This document shows, piece by piece, positions 1-8,533 of a stretch of DNA of 52,188 nucleotides. The position numbers and the translations under genes were made by a program. The notes below the pieces were generated by a model that saw only the letters and a list, made by a program, of their open reading frames with translations, was not told the DNA's origin and made no database searches. Origin of the DNA: Janibacter massiliensis (lineage in GTDB: Bacteria; Actinomycetota; Actinomycetes; Actinomycetales; Dermatophilaceae). The stretch covers positions 449,575-501,762 of the forward strand of contig NZ_LT985196.1 of NCBI RefSeq assembly GCF_900289115.1, in the 5' to 3' direction. Each line of letters opens with the position of its first letter. Positions within the stretch are counted from its first letter, which is position 1.

Positions 1-190
<190 letters not shown>

Positions 191-303
191 AAAAATACTA
201 GCGCACACGCGCGCGCCGCACACGTGAATCCGGCGAGCCGGTGGAGTCGACAGGTTGTCCGGACAGGAGCACGCCTGCCGCACCCGACCCGCCGTGGGCA
301 GCC

Positions 304-1872
304 TCAGCGGCGGCGGCGCTGGGCGGTCCCGAAGAGGCTGCGGGTGATCTCCCGGCCGATGACGGTGCCCGCCGAGCGCATCGCCGAGCGGAACGCGCTC
401 GACTCGACGACCTGCTCGACGATCCCCTTGTCCGGCTCGGGCGCCCGCTGCGGGGCGGGAGCCGGCTGCGGCGCGGGCGTCGTGCCTGCGGGCACCTCCG
501 GCGCGTCGGCGTCCTTGAGCCGCTGGGCGAGGATCTCGTAGGCGGACTCCCGGTCGACCGCCTCCGCGTAGCGTCCCGCGAGCGTCGAACCCGCGACGAG
601 CTGGTCGAGGGTGCCCTGGTCGGCGGGGGCCATCCGGGACTGCGGCGCACGGAGCATCGTCCACGCGACGGGGGTCGGGGTGCCGCGCTCGGACAGGACG
701 GTGACGACCGCCTCGCCGGTGCCGAGCTCGGTGAGCAGCTTCTCGAGGTCGTACTCGGTGTTCGGGTAGGTCTTCACCGTCTGCTTGATCGCCTTCGCGT
801 CGTCGGGGGTGAAGGCGCGCAGCGCGTGCTGGACCCGGTTGCCGAGCTGGGCCAGCACGTCCGCGGGCACGTCCTTCGGCGACTGGGTGACGAAGAAGAC
901 GCCGACGCCCTTGGAGCGGATGAGCCGGACCGTCTGCTCGATGGCGTTCTCGAACGCCTTGCTGGCGTCCTCGAAGAGCAGGTGCGCCTCGTCGAGGAAG
1001 AAGACGAGCTTCGGCTTGTCGGGGTCCCCGACCTCGGGCAGGTCGTGGAAGAGGTCGGCGAGCAGCCACATGAGGAACGTCGAGAACAGCGCAGGACGGT
1101 CCTGGACGCCGGGGAGCTCGAGGCACGTGATGATCCCGCGGCCGTCGGCGTCCGTGCGCAGCAGGTCGGCCGTGTCGAACTCGGGCTCGCCGAAGAAGAC
1201 GTCCGCCCCCTGGTCCTCGAACGCGACGAGCTGGCGCAGGATGACTCCGGCCGTCGCCTTGCTCAGACCGCCGAGCCCGGCCAGGTCAGCCTTGCCCTCG
1301 GGCGAGGTGAGATGGGTCAGGAGGGAGCGGAGGTCCTTGAGGTCGAGAAGGGCGAGGCCCTTCTCGTCGGCGAAGTGGAAGACCAGCCCCAGGCTCGACT
1401 CCTGCGTGTCGTTGAGCCCGAGGACCTTGCTCAGCAGCGTCGGGCCGAAGGACGTGACCGTCGCCCGCACGGGGGTGCCCGTGCCCTTGCCGCCGAGGGT
1501 GAGCAGCTCGACCGGGTTGCCCGTCGGCGTCCACTGCTGGCCCACCTTCCCCGCGCGGTCGGTGATCCGGTCGTTCGGCTCGCCCGGCACCGCCAAGCCG
1601 GACAGGTCGCCCTTGACGTCCGCGAGGAAGACCGGCACGCCCTGGGCGCTCAGCTGCTCGGCCATGAGCTGGAGGGTCTTCGTCTTGCCCGTCCCGGTGG
1701 CGCCGGCGACGAGCCCGTGCCGGTTGAGGACGGACAGCGGGACCCGCACGGGCGTGTCGGCGTGGGGCTGGCCGTCGACGACGGCCGCACCGAGGTCGAG
1801 CGCGGTGCCCTCGAAGGTGTAACCCGCGCGGATCGTCTCGAGGAGGTCAGGGGTGCTCTTCGGCTCGCTCAC
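304..1872 (-). CDS. HerA-like ATPase, DUF853 (YjgR) family
   Basis: A 522-aa P-loop ATPase of the HerA/FtsK superfamily, DUF853 branch. Walker A is GATGTGKTKT around residue 57 and Walker B is LVFFLDEAHLLF around residue 292. Family members are about 500 aa, so it looks full length. The C-terminus is a Pro/Ala-rich linker followed by a basic tail ending AQRRRR. HerA relatives pump or unwind DNA, but the role of the YjgR branch is poorly known and no nuclease partner (NurA) is nearby. The GTG start is chosen because TAGGGT lies exactly 7 nt upstream, as expected for leaderless transcription. It stands alone, divergent from the small gene at 1987. Confidence 0.9.
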   Translation of the reverse strand: MSEPKSTPDLLETIRAGYTFEGTALDLGAAVVDGQPHADTPVRVPLSVLNRHGLVAGATGTGKTKTLQLMAEQLSAQGVPVFLADVKGDLSGLAVPGEPNDRITDRAGKVGQQWTPTGNPVELLTLGGKGTGTPVRATVTSFGPTLLSKVLGLNDTQESSLGLVFHFADEKGLALLDLKDLRSLLTHLTSPEGKADLAGLGGLSKATAGVILRQLVAFEDQGADVFFGEPEFDTADLLRTDADGRGIITCLELPGVQDRPALFSTFLMWLLADLFHDLPEVGDPDKPKLVFFLDEAHLLFEDASKAFENAIEQTVRLIRSKGVGVFFVTQSPKDVPADVLAQLGNRVQHALRAFTPDDAKAIKQTVKTYPNTEYDLEKLLTELGTGEAVVTVLSERGTPTPVAWTMLRAPQSRMAPADQGTLDQLVAGSTLAGRYAEAVDRESAYEILAQRLKDADAPEVPAGTTPAPQPAPAPQRAPEPDKGIVEQVVESSAFRSAMRSAGTVIGREITRSLFGTAQRRRR

Positions 1873-1879
1873 GCTCGCG

Positions 1880-1885
1880 ACCCTA
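1880..1885 (-). promoter_or_regulatory. -10 element of the HerA-like gene (leaderless)
   Basis: TAGGGT on the minus strand, 7 nt before the GTG start at 1872. The transcript would begin at or next to the start codon. No clear Shine-Dalgarno sequence is seen. Confidence 0.5.
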
Positions 1886-1973
1886 ACCGCCGTGACCGCC
1901 CCGCGACGGAGACGTTGCCAAGAGGTGACGTCCTCGACCGCCCGGGCGCAGGTGCCTCACAGGCGGGCCCGCC

Positions 1974-1979
1974 TATGGT
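1974..1979 (+). promoter_or_regulatory. -10 element of the 98-aa gene (leaderless)
   Basis: TATGGT, 7 nt before a GTG at 1987. It overlaps an in-frame ATG at 1975, which would then lie inside the promoter. This is why GTG 1987 is preferred as the start. Confidence 0.5.
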
Positions 1980-1986
1980 GGACAGC

Positions 1987-2283
1987 GTGATCTTCAAGGC
2001 GGTGGGTGACTCGCGCCCGTACCCGGACCACGGTCTGCGGACGGCGCGCGACTGGTCGACCATCCCGCCGCGCATGGTTCGGCTCGACGAGCTCATCACG
2101 ACGAAGTCGACGCTCGACCTGCACAACCTCCTCGCCGAGGACTCGACGTTCTACGGCGACCTCTTCCCCCACGTCGTCGTGTGGCGGGGCCGGTCGTTCC
2201 TCGAGGACGGCCTGCACCGTGCGCTGCGGGCCGCGCTGCACGGCCGGCCGGCGGTACACGCCCGCGTCCTCGTCGTCGAGTGA
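1987..2283 (+). CDS. Conserved small actinobacterial protein
   Basis: A 98-aa soluble protein starting MIFKAVGDSRPYPDHGL, with the core PPRMVRLDELITTKSTLDL and a C-terminal half containing YGDLFPHVVVW and EDGLHRALRAAL. I recognise this as a widespread actinobacterial small protein, sometimes auto-named as a VapB-like antitoxin. No toxin gene lies next to it, so I do not adopt that name. GTG 1987 is preferred over ATG 1975 because a TATGGT -10 box overlaps the latter. The next gene begins 4 nt after its stop, so the two are probably co-transcribed. Confidence 0.75.
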   Translation: MIFKAVGDSRPYPDHGLRTARDWSTIPPRMVRLDELITTKSTLDLHNLLAEDSTFYGDLFPHVVVWRGRSFLEDGLHRALRAALHGRPAVHARVLVVE

Positions 2284-2287
2284 CGCC

Positions 2288-2899
2288 GTGAGCGACCGGC
2301 GGGAGCACGACGACACGTTCGAGGAGCCGGACGAGCACGGGGCCGAGGCGGCCGACGACGCGCTCACCCGCCCGCAGCCCACGGCGTCGCGGGGTGCGAC
2401 CGCCCGCGCGGCGCGCGAGGACGGGGTGATCACCGCTGGCCGCTCGGCCCGCGAGCGCCGGCGCCGGGTCCTCACGACGTTCCTCGTCGTCGTCCTCGGG
2501 GCCTTCTTCGTCTTCTGGTACGCGTACTCGTACGTCCGCGACGACGGCCGCGAGGTGAGCTCGGGCGGGTGCACGCCGGGGCTGGAGCCGTCGAAGATCA
2601 GCGTCAACGTCTACAACGCGAGCACCCGCGAAGGTGCGGCAGCGAAGACCGCCGACCAGCTGCGGGCCCGAGGGTTCGTCGTGCTGCGCGCCGTGAACGA
2701 GCCGACCGGGCGCAAGTACGGGGGGAAGGCGCTCCTGCGCTACGGGCAGGCGGGCCAGCGCGGGGCGTACACCCTCTCCCGGCACGTCGTCGGCGTGGAG
2801 CGGGACCCCGGCGCGCGCTCGGACGCCTCGGTCGACCTCCTCATCGGACAGTCGTTCCGCGGGCTGAAGACCCCGCCACCGGCGCAGACCTGCAACTGA
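2288..2899 (+). CDS. Membrane-anchored LytR C-terminal domain protein
   Basis: A 203-aa protein with an acidic, disordered N-terminus (residues 1-55), a basic stretch SARERRRR, one transmembrane helix (about 60-80, VLTTFLVVVLGAFFVFWYAY) and an extracytoplasmic LytR_C domain. That domain begins near ISVNVYNASTREG and ends in the LLIGQSF region. LytR_C domains accompany LytR-CpsA-Psr enzymes that attach polymers to peptidoglycan; here the domain stands alone without the catalytic part. The GTG start follows the previous stop by 4 nt. A strong bidirectional hairpin follows the gene. Confidence 0.85.
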   Translation: MSDRREHDDTFEEPDEHGAEAADDALTRPQPTASRGATARAAREDGVITAGRSARERRRRVLTTFLVVVLGAFFVFWYAYSYVRDDGREVSSGGCTPGLEPSKISVNVYNASTREGAAAKTADQLRARGFVVLRAVNEPTGRKYGGKALLRYGQAGQRGAYTLSRHVVGVERDPGARSDASVDLLIGQSFRGLKTPPPAQTCN

Positions 2900-2936
2900 C
2901 GCCGCTCGGCGGGCGTGGGCGCCGGGGACACGGACC

Positions 2937-2974
2937 ACGAAGCCCCCGGACCGACGTGGGTCCGGGGGCTTCGT
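2937..2974. terminator. Bidirectional hairpin terminator
   Basis: A perfect 16-bp stem (2937-2952 with 2959-2974) and a 6-nt loop, GC-rich in the middle. It lies between the LytR_C gene (+) and the tRNA-Ser/tadA pair (-), which converge here. There is no clear U-tract, as is common in actinobacteria. Confidence 0.75.
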
Positions 2975-2994
2975 CGTGCCCTGGAGCAGGGCGC

Positions 2995-3084
2995 TGGCGG
3001 TGGCGGAGGGATTTGAACCCTCGGTGGGCGTAAACCCACAAACGCTTTCGAGGCGTTCTCCTTAGGCCGCTCGGACACGCCACC
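2995..3084 (-). tRNA. tRNA-Ser (anticodon CGA)
   Basis: A 90-nt class II tRNA with a 7-bp acceptor stem (GGTGGCG with CGCCACC), a long variable arm and the anticodon loop CTCGAAA, giving anticodon CGA for UCG codons. The T-arm contains GGTTCAAATCC. The 3' CCA is encoded at 2995-2997. It lies 10 nt downstream of tadA on the same strand and may share its transcript. Confidence 0.95.
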
Positions 3085-3094
3085 GCGGGGGATA

Positions 3095-3586
3095 CTACAG
3101 CCCCGGCGCGTCCGCCCCGAACCCGGCGTCGCGCCGGGTGGCGAAGAACGACAGCAGCGGGGCGGCGCACTCGTGCTCGAGGACACCCCCGACGACCTCC
3201 GGCCGGTGCGTGACCCGCCGGTCGCGGGGGATGTCCCACACCGACCCGCACGCACCGGCCTTCTCGTCCCAGGCGCCGAAGACGATCCGCCCGACGCGCG
3301 CGGCCACCGCAGCGCCGGCGCACATCGGGCACGGCTCGAGGGTGACGGCCAGGGTGCAGCCATCCAGGCGCCACTCGCCGCGCGCGGCAGCGGCCGCCCG
3401 CAGCGCGACGACCTCGGCGTGGCCCGTCGGATCGGCGTCCCGTTCCCGGACGTTGAAGCCGCACCCGAGGACCGTCCCCCCGGCATCGACGACGACCGCG
3501 CCGACGGGCACGTCGCCGGCCGGGCCCGCCCCCGCAGCCTCGGCGAGCGCCAGACGGACCAGCTCCTCGTCGCCGTCCCGGATCAT
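3095..3586 (-). CDS. tadA: tRNA adenosine(34) deaminase TadA
   Basis: A 163-aa zinc deaminase that converts A34 to inosine in the anticodon of tRNA-Arg(ACG). The active site is visible: HAE at 56-58, giving the zinc His and the proton-shuttle Glu, and PCPMC with Cys86 and Cys89. Length is normal for TadA, and the layout differs from guanine deaminases. The substrate tRNA-Arg(ACG) is also in this window (20900-20972). The ATG start at 3586 precedes the conserved IRDGDEELVRLAL helix. It reads towards tRNA-Ser and diverges from upp, with only 57 nt between their start codons. Confidence 0.92.
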   Translation of the reverse strand: MIRDGDEELVRLALAEAAGAGPAGDVPVGAVVVDAGGTVLGCGFNVRERDADPTGHAEVVALRAAAAARGEWRLDGCTLAVTLEPCPMCAGAAVAARVGRIVFGAWDEKAGACGSVWDIPRDRRVTHRPEVVGGVLEHECAAPLLSFFATRRDAGFGADAPGL

Positions 3587-3631
3587 GCGTCCAGTGTCCC
3601 CCGCTCGCCGGGCTCGGGCGCGGCCGCCGGG

Positions 3632-3637
3632 TAGGTT
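3632..3637 (+). promoter_or_regulatory. -10 element of upp (leaderless)
   Basis: TAGGTT followed by exactly 6 nt and then the ATG of upp. The same TAGGTT-N6-ATG layout recurs at 20618. No Shine-Dalgarno sequence is visible. Confidence 0.55.
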
Positions 3638-3643
3638 CGGCCC

Positions 3644-4297
3644 ATGCGCGTGCACGTCGCGGACCACCCGCTCATCGCCCACAAGCTCACCTACCTGCGG
3701 GACGAGCGGACCGACTCGCCCACCTTCCGGCGCCTGGCCGACGAGCTCGTCACCCTCCTGGCGTACGAGGCAACGCGGGAGGTGCGCACGAGCGAGGTCG
3801 AGGTGAGCACCCCGGTCGCGACGGCGACGGGCGTGCACCTGTCCGACCCGAAGCCGGTCGTCGTGCCGATCCTGCGCGCCGGGTTGGGGATGCTCGACGG
3901 CATGGTGCGCCTCCTGCCGACCGCGGAGGTCGGCTTCCTCGGGATGCTCCGGGACGAGGAGACGCTCGAGGCCGTCGCGTACGCCAACCGGCTGCCGGAG
4001 GACCTGTCCGGCCGTCAGTGCTACGTCCTCGACCCGATGCTCGCGACCGGGGGCACGCTCGCCATGACGATCCAGTTCCTCGCCGAGCGGGGCGCCGACG
4101 ACATCACCGCCGTGACGCTGCTGTCGGCGCCGGAGGGCATCGAGGCGCTACGGGGTCATGTCGACGACCTCAACGTGCCCGTCACCCTGGTCACGGCGGC
4201 CGTCGACGAGCGGCTCAACGACAAGGGGTACATCGTCCCCGGGCTCGGCGACGCCGGCGACCGGCTGTACGGGATCGCGCGCGCCACGATCGACTGA
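3644..4297 (+). CDS. upp: Uracil phosphoribosyltransferase
   Basis: A 217-aa enzyme that makes UMP from uracil and PRPP in pyrimidine salvage. It shows the expected N-terminus ([20 protein letters not shown]), [13 protein letters not shown], the PRPP-binding loop [13 protein letters not shown] and the uracil-binding C-terminus [15 protein letters not shown]. Length is typical. The ATG is fixed by homology and by a -10 box 6 nt upstream. No uracil permease or PyrR-like regulator lies next to it. A doublet of 18-bp palindromes begins 30 nt after the stop. Confidence 0.96.
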   Translation: MRVHVADHPLIAHKLTYLRDERTDSPTFRRLADELVTLLAYEATREVRTSEVEVSTPVATATGVHLSDPKPVVVPILRAGLGMLDGMVRLLPTAEVGFLGMLRDEETLEAVAYANRLPEDLSGRQCYVLDPMLATGGTLAMTIQFLAERGADDITAVTLLSAPEGIEALRGHVDDLNVPVTLVTAAVDERLNDKGYIVPGLGDAGDRLYGIARATID

Positions 4298-4326
4298 CCC
4301 ACCCCCGCCTGCGCGCATGGCTACGG

Positions 4327-4394
4327 CAATTGCGCGCGCAATTGTCGTACGCGCGTGAAATGTCGCGCGCAGATGGCAATTGCGCGCGCAATTG
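4327..4394. repeat. Doublet of identical 18-bp palindromes (dispersed repeat, copy 1)
   Basis: The perfect palindrome CAATTGCGCGCGCAATTG occurs at 4327-4344 and again at 4377-4394, start to start exactly 50 bp. The second palindrome sits in a longer block (4349-4398) that recurs at 28551-28600 with about 43 of 50 bases equal. Each palindrome can form a hairpin in RNA or a cruciform in DNA. It is placed 3' of upp and before the 58-aa gene. It resembles a REP-type element; a terminator or protein-binding role is possible. Confidence 0.8.
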
Positions 4395-4493
4395 CGGGTG
4401 CGCGTGTCGTGGCGAGGTCGCTCGTGTCACACGTGCCACACTCGTCCCGTCGTGCGGCCACCCGGGTCGCCGTGAGCTGCCCGAGGAGGACCG

Positions 4494-4670
4494 ATGTCGA
4501 CGCCGCCGATCAAGAAGATCGTCCTCTGGCTCCTCACGATCTTCCTCGTCTACGCGATCCTTACGTCGCCGAACCAGGCCGCCGACATCGTCTCGACCGT
4601 CTGGGACATGATCGTCACCGCGGTCCGCAACATCGGCCAGTTCTTCGACGCCCTCCTCTCGCGGTCCTGA
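4494..4670 (+). CDS. 58-aa single-pass membrane peptide
   Basis: A short gene with ATG 4494 preceded by a good Shine-Dalgarno sequence (GAGGAGGA, about 5 nt away). The peptide begins MSTPPIKKIVLWLLTIFLV, so a Lys-flanked transmembrane helix spans about residues 7-25. An amphipathic segment (VSTVWDMIVTAVRNIGQFF) fills the C-terminal half. The stop is 13 nt before the PH-domain protein gene, so the pair is probably one transcript. I do not recognise a family. Codon use (C/G third positions) matches the neighbours, which supports a real gene. Confidence 0.75.
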   Translation: MSTPPIKKIVLWLLTIFLVYAILTSPNQAADIVSTVWDMIVTAVRNIGQFFDALLSRS

Positions 4671-4683
4671 CGGGAGCCGGCCG

Positions 4684-5436
4684 GTGACGCGCCGCCCGCC
4701 CGTCGTCGACGACGACCCCGCGCTGCGGCGCTACCTGGTCGCCGGGGAGCACGTCGTCACCTCGATCCGACGCCACCCCGTCGTGCTCATCATCCCCAGC
4801 GCGGCGGCGATCACCGCGCTCGCGCTCGCCCAGCAGGTGGACGTCCGCACCCCCGCGAGCGCCGAACGTGCGGCGGACATCCTGTGGTACGTCGCCTTGG
4901 GCGTCCTCGCGTGGGCGCTGTGGCGCTGGTTCGACTGGGCCCGCACCCGCTTCGTCGCCACGGACAAGCGGCTGCTGCTGCTCCACGGGCTCCTCGTCCG
5001 CAAGGTGTCGATGATGCCGCTGGCGAAGGTCACGGACATGACGTACGACCGCTCCATCCCCGGCCGCCTGTTCGGCTGGGGGACCTTCGTCCTCGAGTCC
5101 GCCGGCCAGGACCAGGCCCTGAGCGAGATCCACTTCGTCCCCCACCCCGACGCGAACTACCGGGCGATCTGCGCGGAGCTCTTCGGTGCCGAGCGGGACG
5201 AGCAACTCCTCGACCCCTACGCCGACGAGGCCGGCGACCCCTATCTCGACCCGGTCGAGCGGCTGCCCAGCCACGACGAGCTGCTCACATGGCACGACGC
5301 CGACGCGGCACCGCCGAGGAGGGAGTACCCTTGGCGGCCGCGCACCGGGGCCGGGGTTCGCCTCGGGCCGGACGACGACACGATGGAGCTGCCCGTGGTC
5401 ACCCGGCCCGGGGGCCGTCGTGAACGACGAGGGTGA
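4684..5436 (+). CDS. Membrane protein with bacterial PH (bPH2) domain
   Basis: A 250-aa protein with two transmembrane helices (about residues 35-52 and 63-80) followed by a bPH2 (YdbT/YdbS-like) domain containing TRFVATDKRLLLLHGLLVRK, the MPLAKVTDMTYDRS turn and WGTFVLESAGQDQAL. The C-terminal third is acidic and probably disordered. Such proteins are linked with envelope stress or membrane homeostasis in several phyla, but the exact role is unknown. The GTG start is 13 nt after the 58-aa peptide gene. The APC permease follows 38 nt later. Confidence 0.88.
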   Translation: MTRRPPVVDDDPALRRYLVAGEHVVTSIRRHPVVLIIPSAAAITALALAQQVDVRTPASAERAADILWYVALGVLAWALWRWFDWARTRFVATDKRLLLLHGLLVRKVSMMPLAKVTDMTYDRSIPGRLFGWGTFVLESAGQDQALSEIHFVPHPDANYRAICAELFGAERDEQLLDPYADEAGDPYLDPVERLPSHDELLTWHDADAAPPRREYPWRPRTGAGVRLGPDDDTMELPVVTRPGGRRERRG

Positions 5437-5474
5437 CCACGGCGGCGCCTCGTGGGACCGAGAGGAACGCAGGC

Positions 5475-6962
5475 ATGAACATGCTGCGCACCAAATCCAT
5501 CGAGCAGACCATCCGCGAGGGTGACGAGCCGGAGTACCAGCTCAAGCGCACCCTCTCCGCCCTCGACCTCACCGTCTTCGGCGTCGGTGTCGTCATTGGC
5601 GCGGGCATCTTCACCCTCACCGGGCGCGCCGCCCAGGAGGTCGCCGGCCCGGCCGTCGTCATCTCGTTCGTCATCGCCGCGACGGCCTGCGCCCTCGCCG
5701 CGCTGTGCTACGCCGAGTTCGCCTCCGCGGTCCCCGTGTCCGGGTCGGCGTACACCTTCTCCTACGCCTCCCTCGGCGAGATCGTCGCGTGGATCATCGG
5801 CTGGGACCTGCTGCTCGAGATGCTCCTGGGCGCCTCGGTCGTGGCCCAGGGCTGGTCGGCCTACCTCGGGGTGTTCCTCGAGCGCCTCGGCCTGGCCGTC
5901 CCCGAGCAGGTGGCGTACGGCTCGCGGTTCGACCTCCCGGCCTTCCTCCTCGTGCTCGTCCTGACGGCCCTCGTCGCGTTCGGCATCAAGGAGTCGCTAC
6001 GGGTCAACCTCGTCCTCGTGGCCGTCAAGGTCTTCATCGTCCTGTTCGTCATCACCGCCGGTATCGGCTTCATCAACACGGCGAACTACACGCCGTTCGT
6101 CCCGCCGGCCAAGCCGTCCGAGGCGATGTCGTCCATGCAGGCGCCGCTCATCGAGTACCTCTTCGGCTTCGCCCCGAGCCACTACGGCCTCATGGGCATC
6201 TTCGCCGGCGCCTCGCTCGTCTTCTTCGCCTACATCGGGTTCGACGCCGTCGCGACGACGGCGGAGGAAGCCAAGAACCCCCAGCGCGACCTGCCGATCG
6301 GCATCATCGCCTCGCTCGTCATCTGCACGTTCCTCTACTCGGCGGTCGCGCTCGTCATCACGGGCATGGTGCGGTACGACCAGATCGACCCGAAGGCCGC
6401 GCTCGCGACGGCGTTCACCGACGTCGGCAAGCCGGGGTACGCGACGCTCATCGCCGCCGGTGCCGTCGCCGGTCTGACGACCGTCGTCATGACCCTGCTC
6501 ATCGGCGCGACGCGCGTCCTGTTCGCGATGAGCCGTGACCGCCTCATCCCCCCGGCCCTCGGCCGGACGAACGCGCGGACGGGCACGCCGGTCCTGCTCA
6601 CCGTCGTCGTCGGTACCGCCGTCGCGTTCACGGCCGCGCTGACGAAGGTCGGCGTCCTCGAGTACATGGTCAACATCGGCACGCTGTCGGCGTTCGTCCT
6701 CGTCTCGATCGCCGTGCCCGTGCTGCGTCGCAAGCGCCCCGACATGGAGCGCCCGTTCAAGGTCCCGTTCAGCCCCGTGCTGCCGATCCTCTCGGCACTG
6801 ATCTGCACCTACCTCATGCTCACGCTGCCGGTCGAGACGTGGCTGCGATTCCTCGTCTGGATGGCGCTCGGCCTGGTCATCTACCTCGCATACGGCTACC
6901 GGCGCTCCCGGCTGTCGGGCAACGCGGCCGAGGGCGACCTGCCGAGCATGACGTCGACCTGA
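5475..6962 (+). CDS. APC-family amino acid permease
   Basis: A 495-aa transporter of the amino acid-polyamine-organocation superfamily, most like the cationic amino acid transporter (YfnA/CAT) group. TM1 carries the signature VFGVGVVIGAGIFTLTG and TM6 has FFAYIGFDAVATTAEEAKNP, both diagnostic; about 12 membrane segments follow the hydropathy. ATG 5475 is chosen because AGAGGAA lies about 8-10 nt upstream and the protein then begins MNMLRTKSIEQTI, as in relatives. Substrate is not determined. Two hairpins follow before the convergent pntB. Confidence 0.9.
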   Translation: MNMLRTKSIEQTIREGDEPEYQLKRTLSALDLTVFGVGVVIGAGIFTLTGRAAQEVAGPAVVISFVIAATACALAALCYAEFASAVPVSGSAYTFSYASLGEIVAWIIGWDLLLEMLLGASVVAQGWSAYLGVFLERLGLAVPEQVAYGSRFDLPAFLLVLVLTALVAFGIKESLRVNLVLVAVKVFIVLFVITAGIGFINTANYTPFVPPAKPSEAMSSMQAPLIEYLFGFAPSHYGLMGIFAGASLVFFAYIGFDAVATTAEEAKNPQRDLPIGIIASLVICTFLYSAVALVITGMVRYDQIDPKAALATAFTDVGKPGYATLIAAGAVAGLTTVVMTLLIGATRVLFAMSRDRLIPPALGRTNARTGTPVLLTVVVGTAVAFTAALTKVGVLEYMVNIGTLSAFVLVSIAVPVLRRKRPDMERPFKVPFSPVLPILSALICTYLMLTLPVETWLRFLVWMALGLVIYLAYGYRRSRLSGNAAEGDLPSMTST

Positions 6963-6978
6963 TCGACCCTGCCGACCG

Positions 6979-7007
6979 CGGCCCGTCCCCGACCCGGGGG
7001 CGGGCCG
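6979..7007 (+). terminator. Hairpin terminator after the permease
   Basis: Stem 6979-6990 with 6996-7007, 12 bp including one G-T pair, loop GACCC. It lies 16 nt after the permease stop. Confidence 0.65.
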
Positions 7008-7044
7008 TTGGCGTTCGGGCTCGGCGGGCACCGGCCATGGACGA

Positions 7045-7071
7045 GGGCCCGTGCCTGGTCGGCACGGGCCC
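7045..7071. terminator. Hairpin terminator after pntB
   Basis: Stem GGGCCCGTGCC (7045-7055) with GGCACGGGCCC (7061-7071), 11 bp perfect, loop TGGTC. It is 25 nt beyond the pntB stop and can serve both converging transcripts. Confidence 0.7.
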
Positions 7072-7096
7072 CTCGCTGGCCGCACGGGCCCGCTCG

Positions 7097-8530
7097 TCAG
7101 AGCGCCTTGAGGATGTCCTCGACGCGGTCCTTCGCGTCCCCGAAGAGCATCTGGGTGTTCTCCCGGAAGAAGAGCGGGTTCTGCACGCCCGCGTACCCCG
7201 TGCTCATCGACCGCTTGAAGACGATGACGTCCTTGGCGTGCCACACCTCGAGGACCGGCATCCCCGCGATCGGGCTGCTCGGGTCCTCGGAGGCCGCGGG
7301 ATTGACCGTGTCGTTGGCGCCGATGACGAGGACGACATCGGTGTCGGCGAGGTCGTCGTTGATCTCGTCCATCTCGAGGACGATGTCGTAGGGCACCTTC
7401 GCCTCGGCGAGGAGGACGTTCATGTGGCCCGGCAGGCGCCCGGCGACCGGGTGGATGCCGAACCGGACCTCGACCCCGCGCTCGCGCAGCTGCCGGGTGA
7501 GCTCGGCGACCGGGTACTGCGCCTGGGCGACGGCCATCCCGTACCCGGGGGTGATGACGACCGACGAGGCGTCCTTGAGCAGCTCGGCCGCGCCCGCGGC
7601 GTCGATCTCCCGGTGCTCGCCGTAGTCCTTCGCCTCGCCGGAGACGGCCCCGTCGCTGCCGAACCCCCCGGCGATGACGTTGAGGAAGGAGCGGTTCATC
7701 GCCTTGCACATGATGTAGCTGAGGTATGCGCCGGAGGACCCGACGAGCGCACCGACGACGATGAGCAGGTCGTTGTCGAGCATGAAGCCCGAGGCCGCGG
7801 CCGCCCAGCCCGAGTAGCTGTTGAGCATCGACACGACCACCGGCATGTCGCCACCACCGATGCTCGCCACGAGGTGGAACCCGAGCGCCAGCGCGATGAC
7901 CGTCATGACGATGAGCAGCGGCAGGTTCGGCCAGATGACGAAGACGACCGTGAGGACGACGAACAGCGCGAGCGCCGCCAGGTTGAGCAGGTTGTGGTGC
8001 GGCAGCATGAGCGGCGCGGACTTCATCTTCCCGCTCAGCTTGAGGTAGGCGACGATCGAGCCGGTGAAGGTCACCGCACCGATGAAGACGCCGATGAAGA
8101 CCTCGGCGTCGTGGATGCCGAGCATCGAGGACGCGGCGAGCTCGTCGTGCAGCAGCTGGTCGCCGTGCACCTCGAGGAACGAGTTGTAGCCCACGAGCAC
8201 GGCCGCCAGGCCGACGAAGCTGTGCATGAGGGCGATGAGCTCAGGCATCCCCGTCATCTCGACGACGCGGGCGCGCCAGATGCCGATGGCGGCACCGATC
8301 GCCATCGCGACGAGCAGGAGGAGCAGGCCGATCCACGCGGCGCCGGACTCGAGACGGACGGCCCGGTCGACCAGGAGCGCGAGCGTGGCGAGGACGGCGA
8401 TGGACATGCCCGCGATGCCGAGCCAGTTGCCCTGCCGGGCGCTCTCGTGCTTCGACAGCCCGGCCAGGGAGAGGATGAACAGCAGCGCCGCGAGGACGTA
8501 GGCGGCGGTGGTCAGGGAGACGATCTGCAC
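7097..8530 (-). CDS. pntB: NAD(P) transhydrogenase subunit beta
   Basis: A 477-aa subunit that carries most of the proton-translocating membrane domain (residues about 1-270) and the NADP(H)-binding domain III (about 290-477). Domain III shows [20 protein letters not shown] and, near the end, [14 protein letters not shown] and the [16 protein letters not shown] signature. With PntA it couples hydride transfer from NADH to NADP+ to proton entry across the plasma membrane. The GTG start is 3 nt after the pntA stop, so translation is tightly linked. Confidence 0.96.
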   Translation of the reverse strand: MQIVSLTTAAYVLAALLFILSLAGLSKHESARQGNWLGIAGMSIAVLATLALLVDRAVRLESGAAWIGLLLLLVAMAIGAAIGIWRARVVEMTGMPELIALMHSFVGLAAVLVGYNSFLEVHGDQLLHDELAASSMLGIHDAEVFIGVFIGAVTFTGSIVAYLKLSGKMKSAPLMLPHHNLLNLAALALFVVLTVVFVIWPNLPLLIVMTVIALALGFHLVASIGGGDMPVVVSMLNSYSGWAAAASGFMLDNDLLIVVGALVGSSGAYLSYIMCKAMNRSFLNVIAGGFGSDGAVSGEAKDYGEHREIDAAGAAELLKDASSVVITPGYGMAVAQAQYPVAELTRQLRERGVEVRFGIHPVAGRLPGHMNVLLAEAKVPYDIVLEMDEINDDLADTDVVLVIGANDTVNPAASEDPSSPIAGMPVLEVWHAKDVIVFKRSMSTGYAGVQNPLFFRENTQMLFGDAKDRVEDILKAL

Positions 8531-8533
8531 GGG

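Noticed and set aside
241-1977. A long plus-strand open frame opposite the HerA-like gene
   Set aside because: It is the antisense shadow of a clear ATPase gene; its residues are Arg/Gly/Glu-rich with no family resemblance.
1987-2283. VapB-type antitoxin of a toxin-antitoxin pair
   Set aside because: No PIN-domain toxin gene follows; the next gene is a LytR_C membrane protein.
4327-4394. CRISPR array
   Set aside because: Only two repeat units, palindromic throughout, with no third repeat, no leader and no cas genes.
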